A DNA stretch of 64,000 bases, from contig NZ_CAJPUY010000017.1 of NCBI RefSeq assembly GCF_905397275.1, positions 101,249 through 165,248 of the forward strand. Direction: 5' to 3'. A program made the position numbers and the translations under genes. Positions within the stretch are counted from its first letter, which is position 1, and every line of letters starts with the position of its first letter. The notes below the pieces were generated by a model. The model was not told the DNA's origin. It made no database searches and saw nothing but the letters and a program-made list of their open reading frames with translations. The DNA is from Cupriavidus yeoncheonensis. Lineage in GTDB: Bacteria; Pseudomonadota; Gammaproteobacteria; Burkholderiales; Burkholderiaceae. This document shows positions 26,672 through 36,410 of the stretch, in pieces.

Positions 26672-29600
26672 TCGCCCGGCTCATTCTCGCGTCCATCCGC
26701 AACCGCTTCCTGGTCCTGCTGGCCACCGTCATGCTGACCGCATGGGGACTGTGGGCAGTACGCAGTACACCGCTCGACGCGTTGCCGGACCTGTCGGATG
26801 TGCAGGTGATCATCCGCACGCCGTTTCCCGGGCAGGCGCCGCAGATTGTCGAGAACCAGGTCACCTATCCGCTGACCACCACCATGCTGTCGGTGCCCGG
26901 CGCCAGGACCGTGCGTGGCTATTCGTTCTTCGGCGACTCGTTCGTCTACGTGCTGTTCGAGGATGGTACTGACCTCTACTGGGCGCGATCCCGGGTGCTG
27001 GAATATCTGAACCAGGTGCAGTCCCGCCTGCCCGCCGCCGCCAGGCCCGCACTGGGTCCTGACGCCACCGGAGTTGGCTGGATCTACGAATACGCACTGG
27101 TGGACAAGACCGGCCAGCACGATCTCAGCCAACTGCGCACGCTGCAGGACTGGTTCCTGCGCTTCGAGCTGAAATCGCTGCCCAATGTTGCTGAGGTCGC
27201 CTCGCTCGGCGGGATGGTGAAGCAGTTCCAGGTCGTCCTGATGCCTGACCGGCTGCGGGCCTACAACCTCTCGCAGGCCAAGGTGCTCGCGGCACTCAAG
27301 GGCGCCAACCAGGAAACCGGCGGCTCCGTGCTGGAACTGGGCGAGGCGGAGTACATGGTCCGGGCCAGCGGCTACCTAAAGACGCTCGATGATTTCCGGC
27401 AGATTCCGCTGGTCACCAGCGAAGCGGGCATCCCGGTGCGGCTGGGCGATGTCGCCACGGTCCAGCTCGGTCCCGAGATGCGGCGCGGCATCGCCGAGCT
27501 CGACGGTCAGGGAGAGGTTGCCGGCGGTGTCATCGTGATGCGCTCGGGCAAGAACGCGCTGGAAACCATCGAGGCGGTCAAGGCCAGGCTCGCCACGCTG
27601 CAAAAGAGCCTGCCGGCAGGCGTCCAGATCGTCACCACCTACGACCGCTCCGCGCTGATCAACCGGGCGGTTGAGAACCTGACGCACAAGCTGATCGAGG
27701 AGTTCATCGTCGTCGCGCTGGTCTGCCTGGTCTTCCTGTTCCACCTGCGCTCCGCCCTGGTGGCCATTGTCTCGCTGCCGCTCGGTGTACTGGCCGCTTT
27801 CCTGGTCATGCGATACCAGGGCGTCAATGCCAACATCATGTCGCTGGGCGGCATCGCCATTGCCATCGGCGCTATGGTCGATGCCGCAGTCGTCATGATC
27901 GAGAACGCGCACAAGCATATCGAGCATTGGCATGCCGACAATCCTGGCCGGGATCTCAGCGGGCACGAGCGCTGGAGCGTGATCGGCGAGTCGGCGGCCG
28001 AGGTGGGACCCGCACTGTTCTTCTCGCTGCTGATCATCACGCTGTCGTTCATCCCGGTGTTCACGCTCGAGGCGCAGGAGGGCCGGCTGTTTTCGCCACT
28101 GGCCTTTACCAAGACCTATTCAATGGCCGCGGCCGCGGGGCTTTCCGTCACCCTGGTGCCAGTACTGATGGGCTACATGATCCGCGGCAGGATCCCGACG
28201 GAGCAGTCCAACCCGCTCAGCCGATGGCTGATTCGCGCCTATCAGCCGGTGTTGAGCAGGGTGCTCGCTTACCCGAAGACCACACTGGCGATTGCGGCGA
28301 TTCTGCTGGTCGCGACCGCCTGGCCGGTCATGCGAACTGGCGGCGAGTTCATGCCGCCCCTCGATGAGGGAGATCTGCTGTACATGCCGTCGGCGCTGCC
28401 GGGGCTATCCGCCGGCAAAGCGGCGCAGTTGTTGCAGCAGACCGACCGTCTGATCAAGACCGTTCCCGAGGTAGCCACCGTATTCGGCAAGGCGGGCCGC
28501 GCCGATACGGCCACCGATCCGGCGCCCATCGAGATGTTCGAGACCACCATCCAGTTCAAGCCGCGCGAGCAGTGGCGAGCCGGCATGACCACCGACAAGC
28601 TGGTGGAGGAACTCGACCGGGTGGTGAAGGTGCCCGGCCTGTCCAATATCTGGGTGCCGCCCATTCGCAACCGGATCGACATGCTCGCCACGGGCATCAA
28701 GAGCCCGGTCGGCATCAAGGTGGCGGGCACGGACCTGAATGAGATCGACCGGCTGGCCACCCGCATCGAACAAGCCGTCAAGACGGTGCCGGGCGTCACC
28801 TCGGCACTGGCAGAACGCCTGACTGGCGGGCGCTACGTCGACGTCGACATCGACCGCATGGCGGCCGGTCGGTACGGGCTTAACATCGAGGACGTCCAGG
28901 GCATCGTATCGTCGGCGATTGGCGGCGAGAACGTCGGCGAAGTGGTCGACGGGTTGGCGCGCTTTCCTATCAACGTCCGCTACCCGCGAGACTACCGCGA
29001 TTCGGTGGAGCAACTGCGCGGCCTCCCCATTGTCACGGACAGGGGCCAGCAGATCACGCTTTCCGATGTGGCGCGCATCAAGGTAGTACAGGGTCCGCCG
29101 ATGCTGCGCAGCGAGAACGCTCGCTTGTCCGGTTGGGTCTACGTGGATATTCGCGGGCGCGACCTACGTTCGGCCGTCCGGGACATGCAGGCCGTGGTGG
29201 CCAAGGCCGTACCCATGCCGGCGGGCTATTCCCTCAGTTGGTCGGGGCAGTTCGAGTATCTGGAACGGGCCACCGCGAAACTGAAGGTGGTGGTGCCGTT
29301 CACCCTGCTGATCATCTTTGTGCTGCTCTACCTGGTATTCGGCCGACTGGATGAAGCGCTGCTCATCATGGGCACGCTGCCGCTGGCGCTCATTGGCGGA
29401 TTCTGGCTGCTTTACTTGCTGGGCTACAACCTGTCGGTAGCCGGCATCGTTGGCTTTATCGCCCTTGCCGGCGTGGCGGCCGAGTTCGGCGTCATCATGC
29501 TGCTCTACCTGAAGCAAGCCTGGGGCGAGCGCGAGGACCGTGGTGAGACCAGCCTGTCCGCCCTGCTGGAAGCCATCCAGGAAGGTGCGGTGCTGCGTGT

Positions 29601-29838
29601 CCGTCCCAAGGCCATGACAGTCGCGGTGATTCTCGCCGGCCTGATTCCCATCATGTGGTCGCATGGCACGGGCTCGGAGGTCATGCAGCGCATTGCCGCT
29701 CCCATGGTCGGCGGCATGGTGACCGCGCCCTTGCTCTCCCTGTTTGTCGTGCCGGCGGCATATCTGCTGATACGTCGACGCCAGACAAGATCCATTCCGA
29801 TTCCCCCCCAACCCTCACTTCAGGAGGAAGCACAATGA
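26668..29838 (+). CDS. cusA: CusA heavy-metal RND efflux pump
   Basis: Inner-membrane RND transporter of 1056 aa, HME class for monovalent metals (Cu(I), Ag(I)). Recognisable are the N-terminal transmembrane helix (FLVLLATVMLTAWGLWAV), the LPDLSDVQVIIRTPFPGQAPQIVE block, VGWIYEYALVDKTGQHDLSQLR, TM4 with GGIAIAIGAMVDAAVVMIENAHKH (in sense; the Asp is the proton-relay site), and a second TM set near 870-1040. Energy comes from proton influx. The ATG overlaps the cusB stop by 4 bases and the stop overlaps cusF, so cusCBAF form a translationally coupled unit. No cusRS pair is present in the window. Confidence 0.93.
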   Translation: MIARLILASIRNRFLVLLATVMLTAWGLWAVRSTPLDALPDLSDVQVIIRTPFPGQAPQIVENQVTYPLTTTMLSVPGARTVRGYSFFGDSFVYVLFEDGTDLYWARSRVLEYLNQVQSRLPAAARPALGPDATGVGWIYEYALVDKTGQHDLSQLRTLQDWFLRFELKSLPNVAEVASLGGMVKQFQVVLMPDRLRAYNLSQAKVLAALKGANQETGGSVLELGEAEYMVRASGYLKTLDDFRQIPLVTSEAGIPVRLGDVATVQLGPEMRRGIAELDGQGEVAGGVIVMRSGKNALETIEAVKARLATLQKSLPAGVQIVTTYDRSALINRAVENLTHKLIEEFIVVALVCLVFLFHLRSALVAIVSLPLGVLAAFLVMRYQGVNANIMSLGGIAIAIGAMVDAAVVMIENAHKHIEHWHADNPGRDLSGHERWSVIGESAAEVGPALFFSLLIITLSFIPVFTLEAQEGRLFSPLAFTKTYSMAAAAGLSVTLVPVLMGYMIRGRIPTEQSNPLSRWLIRAYQPVLSRVLAYPKTTLAIAAILLVATAWPVMRTGGEFMPPLDEGDLLYMPSALPGLSAGKAAQLLQQTDRLIKTVPEVATVFGKAGRADTATDPAPIEMFETTIQFKPREQWRAGMTTDKLVEELDRVVKVPGLSNIWVPPIRNRIDMLATGIKSPVGIKVAGTDLNEIDRLATRIEQAVKTVPGVTSALAERLTGGRYVDVDIDRMAAGRYGLNIEDVQGIVSSAIGGENVGEVVDGLARFPINVRYPRDYRDSVEQLRGLPIVTDRGQQITLSDVARIKVVQGPPMLRSENARLSGWVYVDIRGRDLRSAVRDMQAVVAKAVPMPAGYSLSWSGQFEYLERATAKLKVVVPFTLLIIFVLLYLVFGRLDEALLIMGTLPLALIGGFWLLYLLGYNLSVAGIVGFIALAGVAAEFGVIMLLYLKQAWGEREDRGETSLSALLEAIQEGAVLRVRPKAMTVAVILAGLIPIMWSHGTGSEVMQRIAAPMVGGMVTAPLLSLFVVPAAYLLIRRRQTRSIPIPPQPSLQEEAQ

Positions 29839-30182
29839 AAGCCCTCAAGACTCTCGCACTTATGCTTGCACTCGTCGCCGCGCCGGCCGCTTTCGCGGCC
29901 GGCGCGATGGAGGGCATGGACATGAAGCCCTCTGCCACCTCGCAAGCCTCGCAGCAGGCGCCGCATCCCGTAGCCGCCGAAATCAGGAAGATTGATCCGC
30001 AGGCCGGCAAGGTCACCCTCAAGCACGGCCCGATCGAGAATCTCGGCATGTCTGCCATGACCATGGCCTTTCCGGTCAAGGACCGCGATTCGCTGAAGAA
30101 CTTCAAGGAAGGCGAATCGGTTTTCGTTACTTTCGACAAGGTCGATGGCAAGCCGACCGTCGTGGACATGCGCCGCAAATAA
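29835..30182 (+). CDS. cusF: CusF-like periplasmic Cu(I)/Ag(I) chaperone
   Basis: Protein of 115 aa with signal peptide (cleavage about AFAAG). The CusF OB-fold follows: LKHGPIENLGMSAMTMAFPVKDRDSL, with His and Met-x-Met metal ligands. In E. coli CusF the position two residues before MTM is Trp; here the segment reads MSAMTM, so the Trp that caps Cu(I) is replaced by Ser-Ala context, whereas the CusF domain fused to CusB keeps it. AGGAGG lies 6-7 bases before the ATG, inside cusA. Delivers metal to CusB. Confidence 0.88.
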   Translation: MKALKTLALMLALVAAPAAFAAGAMEGMDMKPSATSQASQQAPHPVAAEIRKIDPQAGKVTLKHGPIENLGMSAMTMAFPVKDRDSLKNFKEGESVFVTFDKVDGKPTVVDMRRK

Positions 30183-30524
30183 GTCCGATCAAACTCACCC
30201 TGGCCGCTTTGAGTCAGACTGTCGGCTTCGCCCAACAAAGCGGCCATTCGACCGACGAGGCGAACGTTCCCCCCCTCAGCGGCTGAAGCGGAAATTGGCT
30301 CGGCCGGGGCGCCAATCCGATCCTGGTGTTCATCACTCAACCGCCCGGCCGTGGCGAGCCCTGGTGAACGGTCATCCACGCCGCTGAACGACTGCAACTC
30401 CGCCCTGAACAGCCTTCTCGGGCGGCCGCACGCCATTGGTGATGTATTGCAGCATCGCCTTGAAGGACGCCCAACTCCAACGCCTTCGCGTCATCGGCCC
30501 CGAACTGGCCGAGCCACTGCTCCA
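30183..30524. other. Gap without recognised gene
   Basis: Apart from the inverted repeat listed separately, I see no convincing gene. Short open frames here lack ribosome sites and recognisable motifs; a degenerate remnant of a former gene cannot be excluded. Confidence 0.5.
30201..30246 (+). terminator. Long-stem inverted repeat after cus operon
   Basis: TGGCCGCTTTG (30201-30211) is perfectly complementary to CAAAGCGGCCA (30236-30246), loop 24 bases, starting 18 bases past the cusF stop. No T-run. Possible terminator or mRNA-stabilising hairpin. Confidence 0.4.
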
Positions 30525-30884
30525 TTAGCCTGAAGCGCGCTCGGGGTCAGATCTGCCGCTTCCGGCAAGTTCCGGATCGGCCGGGCTCAGGCCGGCAGCA
30601 ACTTCCATTGCGGCCAGTCGCAACACGGTCGGCGCACCATCCATAAGCGCGCCCATCTGGCGGCCGATGCGGCGATAGTGATCAGATCTGACGTGCGCCT
30701 GAGCAGCCGCCTCGTCGGCATAGCGCTCGACAAACACGTATTCACGTGCTCCCTCCGAACGCCACAGGTCATACGACACGCACCCGGCTTCCGTGCGCGA
30801 CTCGACGACCAGGCTGGCCGCCAGCGTTTCGAACTCGGCCTCCTGGCCTTCCTTCACCTTGATCTTCGCTATGATTCCACGCAT
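30525..30884 (-). CDS. Antibiotic-biosynthesis-monooxygenase-fold (ABM) protein
   Basis: Protein of 119 aa in the ABM/YgiN dimeric alpha-beta barrel family: MRGIIAKIKVKEGQEAEFE, TEAGCVSYDLWRS, EYVFVERYADEAAAQAHVRS. Members oxidise quinols or act without cofactor on small substrates; many have no assigned role. The C-terminal 25 residues (after AAMEVAAGL) extend beyond the domain. It lies downstream of the nitronate monooxygenase gene on the same strand and is probably the last gene of the minus-strand acyl-CoA cluster. Confidence 0.8.
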   Translation of the reverse strand: MRGIIAKIKVKEGQEAEFETLAASLVVESRTEAGCVSYDLWRSEGAREYVFVERYADEAAAQAHVRSDHYRRIGRQMGALMDGAPTVLRLAAMEVAAGLSPADPELAGSGRSDPERASG

Positions 30885-30914
30885 TTCCTTGTCCCCCTGA
30901 TTATTCCCAAACGT

Positions 30915-31895
30915 CTAGCCACGCGACAACATGCCCTGAAGTCGCGTCGCGACAATCTCCTCCGCCTGGCGCATGATCCTGTCGATCAGGTCTCCTATCC
31001 GGGGAATATCCTGGATGAGCCCGGCGACCATGCCGCAGGACCAGGCGCCTGCGTCGAGGTTGCCGTCCTGCATCACGCGCGGATACACACCGCCGACCTC
31101 TTCGACGATGTCCGAGAAGGTGATGTCCGCCCCCAGGCGCCTTTCCTTCTCCAGCAGGCGCTCGACCCCCGCATTGTTCAGCACGCGCTCGGTATTGCGC
31201 AGCGGGCGCATGACGAGCCGCGTATCGAGTTCCGTTGCCGCAACGATGGCCTGCTTGACCTTTCGATGTACCGGCGCCTCTTCCGTCGCGACGAAGCGGG
31301 TTCCCATGTTGATGCCGGCCGCGCCCATCGCCAGCGCGGCGACCAGCGAGCGGCCGTCCGCCATCCCGCCCGACGCGACAAAGGGCACCCTGAGTTCGTC
31401 CGCGGCACGGGGTAGCAGGATGAAGTTTGGGACGTCGTCCTCGCCCGGATGTCCGCCGCATTCGAAGCCGTCGACGCTGACCGCATCGCAGCCGATGCTC
31501 TCGGCCTTCAGCGCATGCCGCACCGACGTGCATTTGTGGATGACCCGGATGCCCGCCTCGTGCAGCGCCGGCAGCCATTGCTGGGGATTGTTGCCGGCCG
31601 TCTCGACAATGCGCACCCCGCCATCGACGATCGCCCGCACATAGCCCGCGTAGTCCGGCGGATTGCGCGACGGCAGAAAGGTGAGATTGACGCCGAACGG
31701 CTTGTCGGTCATTTCCCGGCATCGCCCGATCTCACGGGCCAGGGCGTCCGGACTTGGCTGCGTCAGCGCCGTAATGATGCCCAGGCCGCCCGCATTCGAC
31801 ACCGCGGCGGCCAGTTCCGCGAACCCGACGTAGTGCATGCCACCCTGAATGATGGGATGCTCGATGCCGAACAACTCAGTGATCTGCGTCTTCAT
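30915..31895 (-). CDS. Nitronate monooxygenase family flavoprotein
   Basis: FMN-dependent TIM-barrel protein of 326 aa: N-terminal EHPIIQGGMHYVG, AAAVSNAGGLGIITA, FECGGHPGEDD and FVASGGMADGRSLVAALAMGAAGINMGTRF (in sense). This is the class I 2-nitropropane dioxygenase/nitronate monooxygenase family, which also contains enoyl-reductase-like members in acyl-CoA clusters. The His in GGHPGED is the usual catalytic-base position. AAGGAG lies 8 bases before the ATG. It sits 33 bases downstream of an acyl-CoA dehydrogenase gene; detoxifying nitronates or a flavin-dependent step of that pathway are both possible. Confidence 0.85.
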   Translation of the reverse strand: MKTQITELFGIEHPIIQGGMHYVGFAELAAAVSNAGGLGIITALTQPSPDALAREIGRCREMTDKPFGVNLTFLPSRNPPDYAGYVRAIVDGGVRIVETAGNNPQQWLPALHEAGIRVIHKCTSVRHALKAESIGCDAVSVDGFECGGHPGEDDVPNFILLPRAADELRVPFVASGGMADGRSLVAALAMGAAGINMGTRFVATEEAPVHRKVKQAIVAATELDTRLVMRPLRNTERVLNNAGVERLLEKERRLGADITFSDIVEEVGGVYPRVMQDGNLDAGAWSCGMVAGLIQDIPRIGDLIDRIMRQAEEIVATRLQGMLSRG

Positions 31896-31928
31896 CGACG
31901 AAGCTCCTTGTGAAAAGATATTGATTGG

Positions 31929-33740
31929 TCAGAACTGGTCGGCCGGCAGCGCCATCAGGCAGGCTGCGCCCGTCTCCACACGCTGCCGCAAGGTCGGGAC
32001 CAGCGGCAGTTCACGCGCGAACCAGAAGCGGGCGAGTTCCAGCTTGCGGCGCAGGAAAGTCCCGTTCTCCGCGCCGGGCAACAGGCCAAGCGCGACGTCC
32101 GACATCCGCAGCCACATCCAGGCGCAGGCGACGATACCCATCATGGCCAGGAAATCGTTGGAGGCGGCGCCGGCGTCGTAGGGGTTGCGCGACGGGTCAG
32201 CCAGCCACTTCGCGCAGGCACGGATATCCTGCGCGGCTTGCCGCAGCAAGTCAGCGTGCGCGCGCAACGGCTCGCGCCGTGCCGCCTCCCGTGCGGTGGC
32301 ATCGACCATGTCGAGAAACCCGCCCAGCGCCCGGCCGCCGCCCGCAGGCAGCTTGCGCAGCACGAGATCCAGCGCCTGCACGCCGTTGGCTCCCTCATAG
32401 AGCTGGAAGATGCGACAGTCGCGCACGAGCTGCTCGACGCCGTTGTCGCGGATATAGCCGTGCCCGCCCATCAATTGCATGGCGTCGTTGGCCGACTCGA
32501 AGGAGCGGTCGCTGAAGAATGCCTTGACGACCGGCGTCAGCAGGCTGCCGATCGCGCTCCGGTCGGCGCGCAGCGCTTCGTCGGGTTCGCCGAGCAGCGC
32601 CGTCACGTGAAGCGCGAGGGCACGGGCGGCTTCGAGGAAGGACGCCTGCTTCAGCAGCAACCGGCGTACGTCCGGGTGAACCACGATCGGGTCAGCCGTG
32701 CCGCCTGTGCGATCCTCCACCTTGGCGGCCCGGCCGGCCAGCCGCTCGCGGGCGTAGTCGGCCGCATGACCGTAGGCGCGGCTTGCCGACGACAGTGCCT
32801 GCAACCCTGTGCCGAGGCGCGCCGAATTCATCATGTCGAACATGCCGCTCATGCCAGCCGACGACTTGCGATGCGTGCCGCCCGGCTGGCTCGATTCCCG
32901 CAGAGGGTAGGCCAGCGCATGCTCGAATGACAACGTGCAGGTCGCGCTACCCTTCAGGCCCATCTTGTGCTCGATCCCGGCCACGACGACGCCGTTCGAT
33001 CCGCCCAGCTCGCCGCTGTCGGGGTCCACCAGCCGCTTCGGTACCAGGAAAAGCCGGACCGTCGACAGGTCGTCGCTGATGCGTCCATCCTCGCCCGGGA
33101 CCTTCGCCAGGACGAGATGGATGACGTTCTCGGTCAGATCCTGGTCGCCACCGGAAATGAAAATCTTGGTGCCGCTGAGGCGCCAGCTACCGTCAGGCTG
33201 CGACACGGCACGCGTCTTCATCAGCCGCAGGTCGGTCCCGCAATGCGGTTCGGTCAGGCACATCGTGCCGGCCCAGCGCCCCGCCACCATCGCCGGGACG
33301 ACGTGCTCCAGCATCCACGGCTCGCCGGTGCGGCGGACCGTCGCATGCGCGCCATTGGTCAGCGCCGCATAGAGGCCGAGCGAATTGCACGCCGACGCCG
33401 AGAACTCGCGCACGGCCTGGCCGATCCCCTCCGGCAGGCCGGCGCCGCCAGACGCCTCCGGGACCGAGACGCGGTTCCAGCCGGCCTCGCACAACGCGGC
33501 GTATCCAGCCGGGTACCCGGACGGCGTCCTGACCGCGCCGTTGTCGAAGTGGCAGCCTTCTTCGTCCCCGGGGCCGTCAAGGGGTGCCCAGACCTTCTCG
33601 AAAAAGCGCGCGGCCTGTTCGAGCACCTGCCGTGTGTCGTCCCGCGCCATGGCACCCAACGCGTGTGGCACGGTGGGCGCGATCACGTCGTGCAAGAGAA
33701 AGACGTAGTCGTCGACGGGCGCCTTGTAGTTTGTAGACAC
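31929..33740 (-). CDS. Large acyl-CoA dehydrogenase with C-terminal extension
   Basis: Acyl-CoA dehydrogenase of 603 aa, about 200 residues longer than the common type, with the extra C-terminal domain of the DmdC/FadE12-like group. Blocks seen: TMCLTEPHCGTDLRLMKTRA, FISGGDQDL, GHGYIRDNGVEQLVRDCRIF and the catalytic YEGANGVQ with Glu449. DmdC oxidises 3-methylmercaptopropionyl-CoA; other members use aryl- or long-chain substrates, so the substrate is open. The start is GTG at 33740 with AAGGA 6 bases upstream. Member of a minus-strand operon with acyl-CoA synthetase upstream. Confidence 0.88.
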   Translation of the reverse strand: MSTNYKAPVDDYVFLLHDVIAPTVPHALGAMARDDTRQVLEQAARFFEKVWAPLDGPGDEEGCHFDNGAVRTPSGYPAGYAALCEAGWNRVSVPEASGGAGLPEGIGQAVREFSASACNSLGLYAALTNGAHATVRRTGEPWMLEHVVPAMVAGRWAGTMCLTEPHCGTDLRLMKTRAVSQPDGSWRLSGTKIFISGGDQDLTENVIHLVLAKVPGEDGRISDDLSTVRLFLVPKRLVDPDSGELGGSNGVVVAGIEHKMGLKGSATCTLSFEHALAYPLRESSQPGGTHRKSSAGMSGMFDMMNSARLGTGLQALSSASRAYGHAADYARERLAGRAAKVEDRTGGTADPIVVHPDVRRLLLKQASFLEAARALALHVTALLGEPDEALRADRSAIGSLLTPVVKAFFSDRSFESANDAMQLMGGHGYIRDNGVEQLVRDCRIFQLYEGANGVQALDLVLRKLPAGGGRALGGFLDMVDATAREAARREPLRAHADLLRQAAQDIRACAKWLADPSRNPYDAGAASNDFLAMMGIVACAWMWLRMSDVALGLLPGAENGTFLRRKLELARFWFARELPLVPTLRQRVETGAACLMALPADQF

Positions 33741-33895
33741 GGTAATTCCTTTTTGATGAATGCGATCGATGGCCGGACGTTGGCCGCTCAGGCGTCACCC
33801 CGGCGACAGCCGATGTCGCGGACGAACTTTGCCAGGGCAGCGCTGGCGAACAGCCGCTTGCGGGCTGTTCTGCGGTCGATGGGTCGGCTCATGTG

Positions 33896-35785
33896 TCAGG
33901 CCCCTTCGATCAGTCGAACCGCATAGGGAACAGTGAAGGAGCGCAGCGCGCCGTCCAGGGCCGCATCGTCGGCGCCAAGCGTCGGCACGCGGATCTCCAC
34001 GAAGAAGCCGCTGCTGCCCCGGTCGGCGGCCTTCACCTCTGCGCTTCGGCCGATGCCGTCGAGCGCGGCGCGGAACATTCGCTCGATGGCATCGACGCGC
34101 AGCAGGTTCTTCTGGATCTTGCCGACCGACGTCTTCGGCATTTCCGGCAGCACGAAGCAGTGCCTTGGAATGGCCGCGCGTTCCGGCATGTGTTCGGCGG
34201 CGTACCGCAGGACGCTGTCCGCCGAGGCGCTCGCTCCCGGCTTCAGCACCACATAGGCGACCGGTACCTCGCCGGCATGCGCATCGGGCGCGCCGACCAC
34301 GGCGGCATCCTGGACCGCCGGATGGCCGAACAGCACCTCCTCCACCATTTTCGGATCGATGTTGTGTCCGCCGCGGATGATCAGGTCCTTGGCGCGGCCA
34401 GTGATCCACAGCCAGCCGTCCGCGTCGAGGTAGCCGAGATCGCCGGTGTCCAGCCAATCGCCGTCGAACCGGCACGCAGCCTGCTCCTGGCCCAGGTAGC
34501 CGGGGAAGACCGAAGGCCCGCGCACGATCACGAGGCCCGGCTCGCCCGGCGCGCAGTCCCGGGCCACGCTCCCGGTGCCGTCCGGCTGCACCACGCGGAC
34601 CCGCTGGTACGGCAGCCGCACGCCCGAACTGCCAACCTTGACCTGCTCGACCAGGGGCGTGATGCAGGTGACCGCCGTGGTTTCGGTCATGCCCCAGCTT
34701 TCACGGATACGGACGCCGGTCATACGATGGAAGGCGTCGGCGACGGTAGTCGACAGGGGCGCGGTCGACGAGGCGACGTAGGTCAGCGTCGAGATGTCAG
34801 CGCCATCCAGCGGAATCGACAGCACCTGGTTCACCAGCGTCGGCACGAGGATCAGCATGTTGGCCCGAAAAGCCTCGACGATGCGCCAGAGGTTCGGCAG
34901 CACGGACGGATGGCGGAACCCGGTCGACGTCATCAACACGACTGTCGCCCCCTTCACCAGCGGGCTGAAACAGCCGACCACCGCGCCGGCGACGTGGAAA
35001 ACCGGGACACCGAGCACTTGCACCTCGGTCGAGTCGAGTCCCAACAGGTGCCTTGACGCCCACACCCAGAACACCTGGTTGCGGTGCAGGTTGCGTGCCA
35101 GCTTCGGGGCGCCGGTCGTGCCGCCAGTGTGGAAGAGCGAGGCGGTGTCGTCGGACGAGAAGATCCGCCCGGAGACCAGGCGGTCGGAGGGATAGCGTTC
35201 GACGGCTTCGGCGAAATCGATGACGGGCACGCCAGCGACCTCAGCCGGCCCCGCTCCGCCGACACGAATCACCGCCGCCAGCGATGGGAGGCCACGCGCC
35301 ACGGCCTCGGCCTTGGCCCAGATCTCGGCGTGCTCGTCGCCACCAAACGCGACCAGTATTCTGGTGCCGGCCGAGCGGAACATCTGGACGAGGATGTCCG
35401 GCTCCAGCATCGGGTTGGCCGGATTGACGATCCCGGCGGCCTGAGCCCCCCACAGGACGAACTGCGATTCGGGAATCGCCGGCATCAGCACCGAGACGAC
35501 ATCGTCCTTGCCGACGCCGAGGTCGTCCAGCAGATTCGCGGTCTGGTGGACCTTGTCGCGCAACTCGGCATAGGTCACCTGCCGCGCGGTCTCGCGGGGA
35601 CGGGCACCGTCGGTGAAGTAGTGGATGGCCACCTTCGACGGGTCGATGGCGCAGCCGTCCATCAGCATTTCGTAAGTGGAGGCAGGCAGTTTGCGCTCGG
35701 CAAGCGGGACGCGCTCGAAACGGGCAACGTCGGCTTCGCTCAACAGGAGGTCGGGGGTCCAGTAGCCTGGCATCGGGGCGTTCAT
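33896..35785 (-). CDS. AMP-forming acyl-CoA synthetase
   Basis: ANL-superfamily ligase of 629 aa. The P-loop SLFHTGGTTGAPK lies near residue 215, the ESWGMTETTAV adenine-binding motif in the middle, and WLDTGDLGYLDADGWLWITGRAKDLIIRGGHNIDP (in sense) near 440; the C-terminal KTSVGKIQKNLLR carries the adenylation Lys. It activates a carboxylic acid with ATP and CoA. About 60 residues after that Lys extend past the usual end. GGAGA lies 7 bases before the ATG. It feeds the acyl-CoA dehydrogenase, MaoC and crotonase genes around it. Confidence 0.9.
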   Translation of the reverse strand: MNAPMPGYWTPDLLLSEADVARFERVPLAERKLPASTYEMLMDGCAIDPSKVAIHYFTDGARPRETARQVTYAELRDKVHQTANLLDDLGVGKDDVVSVLMPAIPESQFVLWGAQAAGIVNPANPMLEPDILVQMFRSAGTRILVAFGGDEHAEIWAKAEAVARGLPSLAAVIRVGGAGPAEVAGVPVIDFAEAVERYPSDRLVSGRIFSSDDTASLFHTGGTTGAPKLARNLHRNQVFWVWASRHLLGLDSTEVQVLGVPVFHVAGAVVGCFSPLVKGATVVLMTSTGFRHPSVLPNLWRIVEAFRANMLILVPTLVNQVLSIPLDGADISTLTYVASSTAPLSTTVADAFHRMTGVRIRESWGMTETTAVTCITPLVEQVKVGSSGVRLPYQRVRVVQPDGTGSVARDCAPGEPGLVIVRGPSVFPGYLGQEQAACRFDGDWLDTGDLGYLDADGWLWITGRAKDLIIRGGHNIDPKMVEEVLFGHPAVQDAAVVGAPDAHAGEVPVAYVVLKPGASASADSVLRYAAEHMPERAAIPRHCFVLPEMPKTSVGKIQKNLLRVDAIERMFRAALDGIGRSAEVKAADRGSSGFFVEIRVPTLGADDAALDGALRSFTVPYAVRLIEGA

Positions 35786-35909
35786 TTATGTTGTCTCCGG
35801 ATTTTGTATTTCTTTGGGCGGACTGCACCCCAGGGGCGCAGTACCGCCTCCGCGCGATGACGTTCGTCGCACGGCGCTGGTTGGTGTCGGCAATCGACGG
35901 GGAAGGCGA

Positions 35910-36368
35910 CTAGAAGTACAGCTTGGCCAGCGACTCCGCGACGCATACCGGCCTGGCCGATCCTTCCGTCTCGAACGTGACGGTCCACGTCACCTTGACG
36001 CCGCCCTGCCCTTCGTCAGCCACGTGCTCCAGGACGGCGCGCACGCGTACCTTCGCGCCGACCGGCACGGGGCCGGTAAAGCGGACGCGGTTCAGGCCGT
36101 AATTGACGCGCGCACGCACGCCCTCGAAGCCAGTGATCTGCGCCATCAGCATCGGCAGCAGCGACAGCGTCAGGAATCCATGTGCGACCGGACCGCCGAA
36201 CGGCGACTCCCGCCTCGCCCGCTCGGGATCGACATGAATCCACTGGCGGTCGCCAGTTGCCTCGGCAAACAGATTGACCTCCTGCTGCGTCACCAGATGC
36301 CAGTCGCTCGGACCCGCCTCCTTGCCCTGGAACGCCTTGAGTGCTTCGATCGACGTGAAGGTCTGCAT
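35910..36368 (-). CDS. MaoC family dehydratase
   Basis: Hot-dog-fold protein of 152 aa with GDRQWIHVD (Asp40, His45 from the chosen start) and PVAHGFLTLSLLP, the (R)-specific enoyl-CoA hydratase signature. I chose the ATG at 36368 because GGGAG lies 6 bases upstream; an ATG at 36392 has no such site. It belongs to the minus-strand acyl-CoA cluster, downstream of a crotonase gene. Similar to NodN-like proteins; substrate unknown. Confidence 0.85.
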   Translation of the reverse strand: MQTFTSIEALKAFQGKEAGPSDWHLVTQQEVNLFAEATGDRQWIHVDPERARRESPFGGPVAHGFLTLSLLPMLMAQITGFEGVRARVNYGLNRVRFTGPVPVGAKVRVRAVLEHVADEGQGGVKVTWTVTFETEGSARPVCVAESLAKLYF

Positions 36369-36410
36369 AGTGGCTCCCGTATCGGCGGTCATGGAGGTCA
36401 GCCGGTCGCC

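Noticed and set aside
30351..30533. Plus-strand 60-codon frame after the cus operon
   Set aside because: No ribosome site and random-looking product; at most debris of a former gene.
33788..33892. Possible 34-residue peptide between the acyl-CoA synthetase and dehydrogenase genes
   Set aside because: No ribosome site, no recognisable sequence; basic composition is expected from the DNA.
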